A DNA stretch of 64,000 nucleotides from Oceanobacter sp045430275 (GCA_045430275.1 JAILXU010000001.1:297470-361469); one strand, 5' to 3'; shown: positions 24,495 through 33,965, counted from the stretch's first letter. Notes: generated by a model from the sequence alone, not told the origin. Numbers and translations: made by a program.

Positions 24495-25109
24495 TCAGGA
24501 CGAACGTGACATGTGTTTAAACAGGCGCTGAATTAAAGACTGGTGCTTGTGCTTGCGAGGTGTTGGTATCTCGCTATCTGGACGGTTGATGGCTTTGACA
24601 TAGCCCGCGTAGCGTGCAGCATTGTAGAAACGGTAAACCTCTTCCTCTGGAATGTTCAGTAACTTGGAGGTCAGTACAATGGATGTTGGTCGACTGGTCA
24701 GCAGGGCACTGATGCGATGAAAGCTGGAGTCGTGTGGCAGACGGGTATAGTTTGGCCAGCGAACCATTTTTACAACGTCGTCACGGCGGCAACCGAAAGA
24801 CAGGCTGCCGTTAAAAGAGTAGTAGCCCAGTGTCCACAGCAGTTCATCAATGGGACGTTGGGCGTCACCAGACTGGTTATGAGTTTTGTTGCAAGCAATG
24901 CTGTCAGCATCGTTTGCCGGGTTTGCCAGCCAGTCGCTGGAACCGGGCATGGAGAATTGAGTGAAACCATTGGAAATGCTGACGGACTGACCTAAAGAAG
25001 CTGTTAGTACAACGTCCGCTTTTCCTTGACGAGCATTTTCAAGTGATCCGATCAGTACCTCTGCCACTGTCCTGGTTGTGGTAGGTGTGTGAGTTACTGG
25101 CTGAGTCAT
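24495..25109 (-). CDS. Hypothetical protein with winged-helix-like C-terminus, paralogue B
   Basis: 204 aa. The C-terminal half (about 88-180) matches the 202-aa protein: IDELLWTLGYYSFNG, GCRRDDVVKMV, WPNYTRL, ISALLTSRPTSIVL, IPEEEVYRFYNAARYAGYV, INRP. The N-terminal half is unrelated and opens with a Thr-rich stretch. Both end in a basic tail (RKHKHQSLIQRLFKH; PHRRQSLIKKL). It is a separate transcription unit ending in its own terminator. Likely part of the GTPase system by proximity and paralogy. Confidence 0.78.
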   Translation of the reverse strand: MTQPVTHTPTTTRTVAEVLIGSLENARQGKADVVLTASLGQSVSISNGFTQFSMPGSSDWLANPANDADSIACNKTHNQSGDAQRPIDELLWTLGYYSFNGSLSFGCRRDDVVKMVRWPNYTRLPHDSSFHRISALLTSRPTSIVLTSKLLNIPEEEVYRFYNAARYAGYVKAINRPDSEIPTPRKHKHQSLIQRLFKHMSRSS

Positions 25110-25393
25110 AGGTATTCTCTCGTTCGTTATCTGGCTTGAGCCTGGCTAATCAAAACAGAGCAGTGTTTTAAGATAAAAAATGTGCTCTGGTTCTCTTTTC
25201 TTGTTATGAGTTTTGATAATAGCCTGCTTTTTTAGATTTGCCAGTCCAGATCAATAAAATCTTCATAATTTTGTAGTATATGGGGGTGTTGGGTGTCAGA
25301 AGGGATTGCAGGAAGGGCATCATGAACTGAATGGAGGTTGGGCCACTGTGACTGGTAGAGTGGCCCGTTCAAAAACGACAGGGAAGAATGTGC

Positions 25394-27097
25394 TTAGAGT
25401 GGCACGACCTTGTCCCAGCCGTCGATTTTGATGTACGTGTCGGTTACCTGAAGATTTTCAGGCTCCAGCACACCGACACCAAAGTGATAACGCGGCTTGC
25501 GGGTGCCTGAACTCATTTCAGCGTCATACCGTTGCGCCTGCTCCTGAATACCCTCATTCAAATCCTGATGCTTGTCGAGTGCTTTCTGGCTGTGTTTTTC
25601 AGTTAGAAGCTTTCGGGTTATTTGAGGGGATAATAATGTGCCAGAAGCATTGTTGCCGCCAAACCCCTTGGAGTTGATAAAGGTAACGTCCAGCTCACCA
25701 GGCTCCATGGTTCGATGCGTCAGACGGTAATCAACGCCTTCTGTATATACGTCGTCTGCAATGGCGTGAGTGGTGGTGATGCCAGGCAAAATGTTATCTA
25801 CCCAACCCCCCAGTGCCATCATGGTCTGATCCGCTGATGCGGCGGCGAGAGAGTGCCCCAAGTGAGCTTTTGCAGCCGTTACCGGCCAATTCTTGATGCC
25901 GAAAGCCCCCGCCAGTTCCTGATAAATGTGTGACTCAGTGGTGCGGTTTTGGGGTGTGCTGCTGCCATGGGCATGAATATAGCTGCGGTGTTTCAGGCTG
26001 TCTTCGCCCAGTTGACGGCGTACTGCAGCCATGGCTTTACCCATAGTCAGATAATTGCCGACACCAGGATTGGAAATGGATTTCTTGTAGCCATCCGCGT
26101 GGACAAAAACGTCGCCCACTGAACCAAGAATGTTCAGCCCCAGCTCCAGAGCCAGTTCATCATCAGTGATCACAAAGAACTGGGCCGACTCGGACAAAGT
26201 GAAACCTGCGTTCTCACCAAATGGGCGACTGGCGCGACGGAAATCCGGTGCTTCACCTTCACCGCAGCCATCCAGCTCACGCAAGCGCGGTTCTGTTACC
26301 AGCGCTGTCATGGCGTTGTAGCCTTCAATGATTTCCGGGTTAAGTGGCGCTTCTGCATTGCCCACAACGACCAGGCGACGGCGACCGGATTCAATGTCTT
26401 CCTTGGCCAGTCTCAGATTGTACAAAAACGTCGCGCACGCGCCGACCATGCTGCCAGTAGAGCCAAGGTTGCCGAGCACATACGCATTGACAAAATCGGC
26501 TGGCATTTCACTCAGGCCCAGAGGGCACTGTTTAGAGCTGGTGCGCTTGCCGGTCATGGCTGCCTGAATCATGCCACCGTGTCCGGCTGTATCCAGTTGT
26601 CCCATGGCGGAGCCGGCGTACACGCCAATTTGATCCGGTGACAGGTGCTGGCAGAGTGTTTCCCACTCAATGCCCAGTGAGCCAAGCGCATCGCTGGCGG
26701 CGTAAATGGCCATTTGCAGGCCGCGTGGGTGGTGGCGAGAGCGGTATTCGTTGGCGGGATCAAACCCTTTGGGCAGTTGGCCGCCACTTTGAACATTCAT
26801 GCGACGTGCGGTGATCTGATAGCAATCGTTACCGTCCGCATCCTTGAACGGTTTGTGGAATGGCACAGCTTCTGGGTCAAAGGTGGTGTTATCCCAGCCG
26901 CGTACCAGAGTGCCATCCAGAATTTCCTGTTCCTGTTCGGGAGACAGGCCCATGAGCGTGGCCAGACTTTGGCGGGTGGTGGCTTGCTGCTCAGCGTTCA
27001 GTGCATCGTAGACGATACGGCGAAAAGCGTGGTTGCCACTGCTGCGGCCAGCGGCATTGATGCCACCAAAACCAGTAATCACTGCTAGATTTTTCAT
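25394..27097 (-). CDS. fabY: Beta-ketoacyl-ACP synthase FabY
   Basis: 567 aa, start MKNLAVITGFGGINAAGRSS. Thiolase-fold condensing enzyme that can start fatty acid synthesis from acetyl-CoA and malonyl-ACP in place of FabH, as shown for PA5174 of Pseudomonas aeruginosa. The active-site Cys is in GACATFLYNL, with His in HAHGSSTPQNRTTES and AKAHLGHSLA. It is shorter than the pseudomonad protein (about 630 aa) because a segment near residues 60-110 is reduced. Divergent from an AraC-family regulator. Confidence 0.92.
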   Translation of the reverse strand: MKNLAVITGFGGINAAGRSSGNHAFRRIVYDALNAEQQATTRQSLATLMGLSPEQEQEILDGTLVRGWDNTTFDPEAVPFHKPFKDADGNDCYQITARRMNVQSGGQLPKGFDPANEYRSRHHPRGLQMAIYAASDALGSLGIEWETLCQHLSPDQIGVYAGSAMGQLDTAGHGGMIQAAMTGKRTSSKQCPLGLSEMPADFVNAYVLGNLGSTGSMVGACATFLYNLRLAKEDIESGRRRLVVVGNAEAPLNPEIIEGYNAMTALVTEPRLRELDGCGEGEAPDFRRASRPFGENAGFTLSESAQFFVITDDELALELGLNILGSVGDVFVHADGYKKSISNPGVGNYLTMGKAMAAVRRQLGEDSLKHRSYIHAHGSSTPQNRTTESHIYQELAGAFGIKNWPVTAAKAHLGHSLAAASADQTMMALGGWVDNILPGITTTHAIADDVYTEGVDYRLTHRTMEPGELDVTFINSKGFGGNNASGTLLSPQITRKLLTEKHSQKALDKHQDLNEGIQEQAQRYDAEMSSGTRKPRYHFGVGVLEPENLQVTDTYIKIDGWDKVVPL

Positions 27098-27160
27098 TAT
27101 GAAGTAAGCCCGGAAATTTTCTTACATGGTAGCGGGGCTGATTCAAGTCAAGTAGTACAT

Positions 27161-27190
27161 AAAAGACGTTTCATGATATTAAAAAGACGT
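27161..27190. promoter_or_regulatory. Phased direct repeat between fabY and the AraC-family gene
   Basis: AAAAGACGT occurs at 27161-27169 and again at 27182-27190, exactly 21 bp apart (two helical turns), in the 118-bp divergent intergenic region. AraC-family regulators commonly bind such direct repeats with two major-groove contacts, so this is a candidate operator for the adjacent regulator. Confidence 0.55.
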
Positions 27191-27215
27191 CTATTGGTTG
27201 CGCATTGGAGACAAT

Positions 27216-28214
27216 ATGTTGCAGCACGTGAGTGTACTGGCGGTGGAGGGCATGTTGGCCTCCAGTATTACGATTCCGATGGAGATGCTGGAGGCTGTAC
27301 GGGCGCGTTCAAGAGTGCAGCAGCGGCGTGATCCCGGCTTTTGTATGGAGGTTGTGGCTCAGAACCCAGAGCCGCTGAAAGCGTTGGGAGGGTTGACTAT
27401 CTCTCCCGATGCGACCCTGGAAGAGGTGGGGCGCACGTGCCTGATTGTTGTTCCGGCATTGTGGCGTAACCCGGAACCTCAAGTGCAGCGTTCGGAAGCG
27501 GTTGTTCGCTGGATTGCCGAGCAATATCGTCGTGGTGCAACCATTATGTCAGTGGGCACTGGTGTGTGTCTGGTGGCTGAATCGGGCATCTTGAATGGCA
27601 AGCCCGCCACGACGCACTGGCACTACCTGGATCAATTCGCGCGCAGTTACCCGAAAGTGAATCTCCAGCGGCGTTACCTTCTGACCCAATCTCGTGGTGT
27701 GTACTGCGCGGCCAGTGTGAACTCAGGGGCTGATATGGTGATCCACTTTATCAGCCAGTTATATGGCCGGGATCTGGCCTTGCAGATTGAGCAGCAGTTT
27801 TCCCCGGAAGTTCGCAACCCCTTCAATAAACACATCTATTCCCACGATGAATCCAGTGCGGGCACTCCGCATGCCGATGAGGACATTGCCATGGCGCAAT
27901 CGGTGATTCGGCAAAAGCTGACGGAACCTCTGGTGTTGCCCGAGTTGGCCAGTACGGCGGGCCTGAGTGTGCGCCAGTTTCATCGTCGCTTTCGGCAGGT
28001 AACAGGTCAAACTCCCATTGGCTATCAACACACTCAACGGTGCAGTGCTGCCCGCGAATTGTTGCAGGACTCCAATTTGAGCGTGGCTGAAGTGGGAGCG
28101 TCGGTGGGATTTGCAGATGCGGCTTATTTCATTCGGGTTTTCAAACGATTGGCTGGGCAAACCCCTGGAGAGTATCGGCGTAAAGTTCGAGGTAAATTAT
28201 TTACCATTCCGTAG
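27216..28214 (+). CDS. GlxA-family AraC-type transcriptional regulator
   Basis: 332 aa from ATG 27216, 5 nt after GGAG; a TTG 18 bp upstream is rejected. The N-terminal DJ-1/PfpI-like domain (SVLAVEGMLASSITIPMEMLEA; GTGVCLVAESGILNGKPATTHW) replaces the usual AraC sensor. A C-terminal double helix-turn-helix follows (LPELASTAGLSVRQFHRRFRQVTGQTP; VAEVGASVGFADAAYFIRVFKRLAGQTPGEYRR). Divergent from fabY; target and ligand unknown, control of fabY is inference. Confidence 0.88.
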   Translation: MLQHVSVLAVEGMLASSITIPMEMLEAVRARSRVQQRRDPGFCMEVVAQNPEPLKALGGLTISPDATLEEVGRTCLIVVPALWRNPEPQVQRSEAVVRWIAEQYRRGATIMSVGTGVCLVAESGILNGKPATTHWHYLDQFARSYPKVNLQRRYLLTQSRGVYCAASVNSGADMVIHFISQLYGRDLALQIEQQFSPEVRNPFNKHIYSHDESSAGTPHADEDIAMAQSVIRQKLTEPLVLPELASTAGLSVRQFHRRFRQVTGQTPIGYQHTQRCSAARELLQDSNLSVAEVGASVGFADAAYFIRVFKRLAGQTPGEYRRKVRGKLFTIP

Positions 28215-28705
28215 GTGTTTTTACTTATTTATGTAGTAATTCGGTAGTTTGGACGATGGTCTACCTACTGTTTTGGTCGCTTGGAATGTGGGTGGAAAAA
28301 TCCAATAAGCCCGGTGCATCAGGGGTTGTAGCGGGTTTCAGGGCGCTTTTCAGGTGGTTTGTATGAATGTGTTTAATTCTTCTTTTTTGTAAAAAAACTA
28401 CAAGAATGGATTGTTTTCTGTAAAGAGTCAGGTCAGACTGTGCCGGATTGAAGTAGGTCGAGTTCAATCAGGTGGTGTTTTTCGGACACAGTTCACAGTA
28501 GAAATACACCTGATGGTTGAACGTTGTCGCCAGAGCAACAGGAAGGCCCTGAGCAATGGATTTGCGCTAAATGGGTTTAGTTATTGTCACTTGCGAATAA
28601 ACAGCAAAAGGGGCAATAGGTAAAAACGCATAGCAGCAAACTGGCTCACAAGGCCATAACCGCGCCTTATCCAGGCGCTTAATAAGAAGACAGTGGGAGT
28701 TCCGT
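28215..28705. other. Intergenic region upstream of aceE
   Basis: 491 bp with no convincing gene. It must carry the aceEF promoter and leader. An imperfect inverted repeat of CAGGTG...CACCTG lies near 28469-28512. I see no palindrome of the AATTGGT-ACCAATT PdhR kind. The aceE ribosome site is GGGAG before ATG 28706. Confidence 0.5.
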
Positions 28706-31363
28706 ATGACACAAGATGTCGATATCCAAGAAACTCAGGAATGGCTTGATTCCCTGCGCGCTACCATTCGCCATGCAGGCCCTGAACGTGCAGCCTTTTT
28801 GCTGAAAGCATTATTTGATAACGCGACCGAAAAAGGTGTCGAGTTACCTTCTGCAATCACCACCCCGTACCGCAATACCATTGCGGTGAGCAAAGAAAAG
28901 CGGATGCCGGGTGATCTGTTCATGGAGCGTCGTATTCGTTCCCTGGTTCGCTGGAATGCTCTGGCGATGGTGATGCGTGCTAATGACAATGACGAAGGTC
29001 TTGGCGGTCACATTGCCTCATTCTCTTCCGCTGCAACCCTGTACGACATTGGTTTCAACTACTTCTTCCGAGGTAACGAAGACGGTCATCTGGGTGATTT
29101 GATTTACTTCCAGGGCCACTCTGCTCCTGGTATTTACGCCCGTTCGTACCTGGAAGGGCGTTTTGATGAAGAACAACTGGACAGCTTCCGCCGCGAAGTG
29201 GATGGCAACGGCCTGTCTTCTTACCCGCATCCCTGGTTGATGCCGGATTACTGGCAGTTCCCAACCGTTTCCATGGGTCTTGGCCCGATTCAGGCGATTT
29301 ATCAGGCGCACGTGATGCGTTACCTGTCCGCGCGTGAACTGTCACCGCGTGGTGATCGCAAGGTCTGGGCGTTCCTGGGTGACGGTGAGTGTGATGAGCC
29401 AGAAACTCTGGGTGCTATTTCTCTGGCAGGTCGTGAGCAGTTGGAAAACCTGATCTTCGTGGTCAACTGTAACCTCCAGCGTCTGGACGGCCCGGTTCGT
29501 GGTAACGGCAAGATCATGCAGGAATTGGAAGGCGTATTCCGTGGCGCTGGCTGGAACGTGATCAAGGTGGTCTGGGGACGTCACTGGGACATCCTGCTGG
29601 AAAAAGACACTTCTGGCCTGTTGCAGAAACGTATGGATGAAGTCTGTGACGGTGAGTTGCAGAACTACAAAGCCAACGGTGGTGCTTACACCCGCGAACA
29701 CTTCTTCGGTAAATATCCGGAGTTGCTGGAGCTGGTGAAGGACATGAGTGATGATGAAATTGTCAAGCTGAACCGAGGCGGTCATGACCCGTTCAAGGTT
29801 TACGCTGCCTACGCCAATGCGATGGAAAACAAGGGTTCACCAACTGTGATCCTGGCTCAAACCGTTAAAGGGTATGGCCTGGGTGAAGCGGGTGAGGCAG
29901 TGAACCCGACGCACTCGGTCAAGAAACTGGATACGGCTTCTCTGCGTCAGTTCCGTGATCGCTTTGGCATTCCTTTGTCCGATGACGACCTGAAAAACGT
30001 TCCGTACTATCGCCCGGCTCCAGACAGCCCGGAAATGAAGTACATGAAAGAGCGCCGTGACAAGCTGAACGGTGTCGTGCCTTCTCGTCGTACCGACTTT
30101 GACGCTCTGAACATCCCGACACTGGAAGCCTTTAAAGGTCAGTTGACCGGTTCTGGTGAGCGTGAGATGTCATCCACCATGTCTTTTGTCCGGGTGTTGT
30201 CACAACTGGTGAAAGACAAGGAGATTGGTCAGCGCATTGTGCCGATCGTTCCGGATGAAGCCCGTACCTTCGGTATGGAAGGCATGTTCCGTCAGTTGGG
30301 TATCTATTCCTCGGCGGGTCAGAAATACACGCCGCACGATTCCAACCAGATCATGTACTACAAGGAAGACAAGAAAGGCCAGATTCTGGAAGAAGGGATT
30401 AACGAAGCAGGTGCGATGTCAGCATGGGTGGCGTTGGCCACGGCTTACAGCAACAGCGACTGCGCCATGGTGCCGTTCTACATCTTCTATTCCATGTTTG
30501 GTTTCCAGCGCGTGGGCGACTTGTCCTGGCTGGCCGGTGACATCCAGGCACGTGGTTTCCTGATTGGCGCAACCGCGGGTCGTACCACGCTGAACGGTGA
30601 AGGTTTGCAGCATCAGGATGGTCACAGCCACCTGATGGCTCACACTATTCCGAACTGTATTTCCTACGATCCAACCTACGGTTTTGAACTGGCGGTGATT
30701 ATTCAGGACGGCCTGAAACGGATGTATGAAGACAAGGAAAACTGCTTCTACTACATCACCACCATGAACGAAAACTACGTTCACCCGGAAATGCCGCAAG
30801 GTGCTGAAGAAGGCATCATCAAAGGTGTTTACCTGCTGAAAGAAGGCAAAAAAGGCAAGAAGTCGACCCCACGTGTGCAACTGATGGGTGCTGGTACGAT
30901 CTTGCGCGAAGTGGAAGTGGCCGCTGAAATTCTGCGTGATGAGTATGGTGTCGAATCCAATGTCTGGAGCGTCACCAGTGTGAACGAACTGGCTCGTGAT
31001 GGTCAGGCGTGCGAGCGCTGGAATCTGATCAATTCAGAGAAAGAAGCCAAGGTGCCGTACATTACGCAGCAACTGGCGGATCAGGATGGCCCGGTCATTC
31101 TGTCTACGGACTACATCAAGTCCTATGGCGAGCAACTGCGCGCGTATATTCCAGGCGACTTTAAAGTGCTGGGTACTGACGGCTTCGGTCGCTCTGATAC
31201 TCGTAAGAAACTGCGTCACTTCTTCGAAGTCGATCGCTCCTTCGTGGTTCTGTCAGCACTGACTGAGCTGGCCAAGCAAGGCAAGTTTGATGCTGCCGAG
31301 TTGCCGAAAGTGCGCCAGAAACTGGGCATTGACGAGAACAAAGCCGATCCAACCACGGTTTAA
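28706..31363 (+). CDS. aceE: Pyruvate dehydrogenase E1 component (homodimeric)
   Basis: 885 aa, the full length of gammaproteobacterial AceE. It decarboxylates pyruvate with ThDP and transfers the acetyl group to lipoyl-AceF. The ThDP motif is GDGECDEPETLGA...NCNLQRLDGPV; other hallmarks are SRHxHP-like SSYPHPWLMPDYWQFP, EGLQHQDGHSH and FGRSDTR near the C-terminus. It lies 14 bp upstream of aceF in one operon; the E3 gene is not here. Confidence 0.97.
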   Translation: MTQDVDIQETQEWLDSLRATIRHAGPERAAFLLKALFDNATEKGVELPSAITTPYRNTIAVSKEKRMPGDLFMERRIRSLVRWNALAMVMRANDNDEGLGGHIASFSSAATLYDIGFNYFFRGNEDGHLGDLIYFQGHSAPGIYARSYLEGRFDEEQLDSFRREVDGNGLSSYPHPWLMPDYWQFPTVSMGLGPIQAIYQAHVMRYLSARELSPRGDRKVWAFLGDGECDEPETLGAISLAGREQLENLIFVVNCNLQRLDGPVRGNGKIMQELEGVFRGAGWNVIKVVWGRHWDILLEKDTSGLLQKRMDEVCDGELQNYKANGGAYTREHFFGKYPELLELVKDMSDDEIVKLNRGGHDPFKVYAAYANAMENKGSPTVILAQTVKGYGLGEAGEAVNPTHSVKKLDTASLRQFRDRFGIPLSDDDLKNVPYYRPAPDSPEMKYMKERRDKLNGVVPSRRTDFDALNIPTLEAFKGQLTGSGEREMSSTMSFVRVLSQLVKDKEIGQRIVPIVPDEARTFGMEGMFRQLGIYSSAGQKYTPHDSNQIMYYKEDKKGQILEEGINEAGAMSAWVALATAYSNSDCAMVPFYIFYSMFGFQRVGDLSWLAGDIQARGFLIGATAGRTTLNGEGLQHQDGHSHLMAHTIPNCISYDPTYGFELAVIIQDGLKRMYEDKENCFYYITTMNENYVHPEMPQGAEEGIIKGVYLLKEGKKGKKSTPRVQLMGAGTILREVEVAAEILRDEYGVESNVWSVTSVNELARDGQACERWNLINSEKEAKVPYITQQLADQDGPVILSTDYIKSYGEQLRAYIPGDFKVLGTDGFGRSDTRKKLRHFFEVDRSFVVLSALTELAKQGKFDAAELPKVRQKLGIDENKADPTTV

Positions 31364-31377
31364 ACGGAGACTGAGAC

Positions 31378-33336
31378 ATGAGCAAAGTAACGATTGAAGT
31401 ACCGGATATTGGTGGCTTTGACGACGTTGATGTCATTGAAGTCAACGTAGCCGTCGGCGACATGATTGAACTGGAACAGGATCTGATGGTTCTGGAAACT
31501 GACAAGGCGTCCATGGAAGTGCCTGCATCAGCCGCTGGAAAAGTGGTTGAAGTGCTGGTTGAAGCCGGTGGCAAGGTGTCGGAAGGCACTGCGATTGTGA
31601 TCGTCGAAACCGATGCGGCTGGCGCTGATAGTGGCAGCGCTGCGGCTGAGGCCCCGGCTCCTGTTGCTGAGACGGCTCCAGCGGTTGCAGCAGCGCCTGC
31701 TCCGGCAGCCGGTGCGAGCAAAACCGTTGAGCTGACCATTCCTGACCTGGGTGGTGCAGACGAAGTGACCGTTATTGAACTGTGCGTTGAGCCAGGCAGT
31801 GACGTAGCGGCGGATGACTCCATGCTGGTCCTGGAAACCGACAAGGCATCCATGGACGTTCCTGCACCGGAGTCCGGGACGCTGGTCAAGTTCACCATTG
31901 CGGTGGACAGTAAAGTGAAAGAAGGCGATGTCTACGCCGTCATGGAAGTGGCTGGTGCGGCTGAATCTGCACCGGCGGCAGCCCCTGCACCAGTCGCCTC
32001 TGCAGAGCCAGCACCGGCTCCTGTTGCTGCTGCGCCTGCACCTGCCGCAGAAATTGAGCTGCCGTTGCCAGATCTGGGTGGCGTAGATGACGTCACTGTG
32101 ATCGAGCTGTGCGTGGCTCCGGGCACAGCCGTCAGCGCGGATGATTCCTTGATTGTCCTGGAAACTGACAAGGCTTCCATGGATGTCCCGGCCCCGGAAG
32201 ACGGCGTGCTGGTTGGCTTCAAGATTAAAGAAGGTGACAAGGTTAGTGAAGGTGACTTGTACGCCATCTTCAAACCTGCAACGGCTGCGGCTGCTCCGGT
32301 AGTAACTGCCGCTGCTCCGGCTCCGACTGCTGCTCCGGCTAAAGCCGAAACACCAGCATCAGCACCGGCTGCACCTGCGGCCAAGAAAGACGGTTTGGGT
32401 GAGCAAGAAGCCAAGCCGACCGAAGTGTACGCTGGGCCATCTTCCCGTCGTCTGGCACGCCAATTGGGTGTGAACCTGACCAAGGTGAAAGGCACCGGTA
32501 CTCGTGGCCGTATCACCAAGGACGATATCCGTGCCTACGTGAAATCGGTGTTGGAACAGGCTGAAAAAGCGCCAGCTTCTGCTCCGGTAACGGGTGGTTC
32601 TGGCATTCCGCCAATTCCTGCGGTGGACTTCAGCCAGTTCGGTGACATCGAAATGGTCAAGATGTCCAAGATCAAAAAGATCACAGCGGCGAACATGTCC
32701 CGTGCCTGGTTGAACGTACCGCATGTGACTCAGTTTGATGAAGCTGACATCACCGATCTGGACGTATTCCGCAAGTCGATGAAAGCGGAAGCGGAAAAAC
32801 AGGGTGTGAAACTGACGCCACTGCCATTCCTGATCAAAGCGGCTGCCATGGCACTGCGTGCCGAGCCAAGCTTCAATGTGTCATTGCATCATGACGGTGA
32901 GCACATTGTTCAGAAGGACTACGTGCACATTGGTATTGCTTGCGATACGCCAAATGGTTTGATGGTTCCGGTTCTGCGAGATGTCGATAAAAAAGGCATT
33001 TATCAGATTGCACGGGAAGCCAACGACCTGATCAAGGCCGCGCGTGATGGCAAGCTCAAGCCAAGAGATATGCAGGGCGGTTGTTTCACGATCTCCAGCC
33101 TTGGAGCGATGGGCGGCACCGGCTTTACGCCGATCGTGAATGCGCCAGAAGTGGCCATTCTGGGTGTCTCCAAAGCGGAAATGAAACCGAAATGGAACGG
33201 CAGCGAGTTTGTTCCTCGCAACATGTTGCCACTGGCGGTTTCCTACGATCATCGGGCCATTAATGGTGCGGATTGTGGCCGCTTCTTTACTACGCTGGTG
33301 GGCATGATCGCTGATCTTCGTCGCATCCTGCTGTAA
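31378..33336 (+). CDS. aceF: Dihydrolipoamide acetyltransferase E2 with three lipoyl domains
   Basis: 652 aa. Three lipoyl domains, each with an ETDKASM(E/D)VP lipoyl-lysine site (first at K43), are joined by Ala/Pro linkers. A peripheral subunit-binding domain (GPSSRRLARQLGVNLTKVKG) and a catalytic acyltransferase domain ending in SYDHRAINGADCGRF follow. Three lipoyl domains equal the Escherichia coli arrangement. Followed by an unusual array of hairpins. Confidence 0.97.
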   Translation: MSKVTIEVPDIGGFDDVDVIEVNVAVGDMIELEQDLMVLETDKASMEVPASAAGKVVEVLVEAGGKVSEGTAIVIVETDAAGADSGSAAAEAPAPVAETAPAVAAAPAPAAGASKTVELTIPDLGGADEVTVIELCVEPGSDVAADDSMLVLETDKASMDVPAPESGTLVKFTIAVDSKVKEGDVYAVMEVAGAAESAPAAAPAPVASAEPAPAPVAAAPAPAAEIELPLPDLGGVDDVTVIELCVAPGTAVSADDSLIVLETDKASMDVPAPEDGVLVGFKIKEGDKVSEGDLYAIFKPATAAAAPVVTAAAPAPTAAPAKAETPASAPAAPAAKKDGLGEQEAKPTEVYAGPSSRRLARQLGVNLTKVKGTGTRGRITKDDIRAYVKSVLEQAEKAPASAPVTGGSGIPPIPAVDFSQFGDIEMVKMSKIKKITAANMSRAWLNVPHVTQFDEADITDLDVFRKSMKAEAEKQGVKLTPLPFLIKAAAMALRAEPSFNVSLHHDGEHIVQKDYVHIGIACDTPNGLMVPVLRDVDKKGIYQIAREANDLIKAARDGKLKPRDMQGGCFTISSLGAMGGTGFTPIVNAPEVAILGVSKAEMKPKWNGSEFVPRNMLPLAVSYDHRAINGADCGRFFTTLVGMIADLRRILL

Positions 33337-33345
33337 CGCGTGACC

Positions 33346-33562
33346 GTGAGCTGCCTTGGCAGCTCACACAGTTTCATCATTTTCGATGTTTCCTGCTGTT
33401 ACATCGAAAATGCTGGAATGACCCAGCTGGACTGGTCGGGTCAGGCAGCCTGAGCTGCCAGGAACATGGCACTGCCAGCATGTTCCGACAGGCCTTTGTC
33501 GTTGTGAGGCCTGCTTTCGTTTGCATCACTTTGTTTTGCCGGTCTTCTTGACCGGCTTTTTT
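33346..33562. other. Array of seven consecutive hairpins downstream of aceF
   Basis: Non-overlapping inverted repeats: GTGAGCTGCC (33346-33367), CATTTTCGATGT with 11-nt loop (33378-33412), TGACCC (33419-33443), GGCAGC with 4-nt loop (33444-33459), GGAACATG (33461-33486), CAGGCCT (33489-33513) and the GCCGGTC terminator (33538-33562). They fill most of the 323-bp gap. Candidate structured 3' UTR or small RNA; no known RNA family recognised. Confidence 0.55.
33538..33562 (+). terminator. Rho-independent terminator of aceEF
   Basis: GCCGGTC-TTCTT-GACCGGC followed by T6; last of the hairpin array. Confidence 0.9.
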
Positions 33563-33659
33563 ATGCCTGTCGGAAAAGTGAGGGGTTGGACGGAATGAAG
33601 TTTGCGGCCCGCAGGCTGGCTGGTTAGGATCAGATGACATCCATTACGTTGAGGCCCCT

Positions 33660-33965
33660 ATGCACATTCCTTTTAATATTCCGGTTGAACCTGAAGCCGA
33701 ATGGCAAATGCTGGAAAAAATCATCCATGAAGCACTGGCCAGTCGTGGCGCTTCTGATGCGTTGTCAGAGCATGTCAGCACTCGTATGAAAGCTGTCTGG
33801 GACGAGCATCAGTTTGAGTATTCCTTTCCATTGCAGGATGGCAATGAGGAGGAGTTGCAGGCTGTGCTGGATTTACACTCCGCTGTCAAACAGCAGATGA
33901 CCCGCCTGCTGTTTAGTCGTTTGCTATTGGAGGTCGAGTTGGCGCAGGCCAAAGGAGTTGAATGA
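33660..33965 (+). CDS. Hypothetical protein, 101 aa
   Basis: Acidic, helix-rich small protein (MHIPFNIPVEPEAEWQ...; EHQFEYSFPLQDGNEEELQAVLDLHSAVKQQM) with no signal peptide, membrane segment or family I recognise. GAGG lies 7 nt before the ATG and the codon use is like that of its neighbours, which supports it being real. Downstream of the aceEF terminator and 138 bp before the aldo-keto reductase. Role unknown. Confidence 0.7.
   Translation: MHIPFNIPVEPEAEWQMLEKIIHEALASRGASDALSEHVSTRMKAVWDEHQFEYSFPLQDGNEEELQAVLDLHSAVKQQMTRLLFSRLLLEVELAQAKGVE

Noticed and set aside
31378..32560. Repetitive Ala/Pro-rich DNA as a low-complexity or mobile repeat
   Set aside because: It encodes the flexible linkers between AceF lipoyl domains.
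33377..33640. An 87-aa minus-strand frame across the hairpin array
   Set aside because: Overlaps seven inverted repeats and a terminator, with no ribosome site or recognisable motif.
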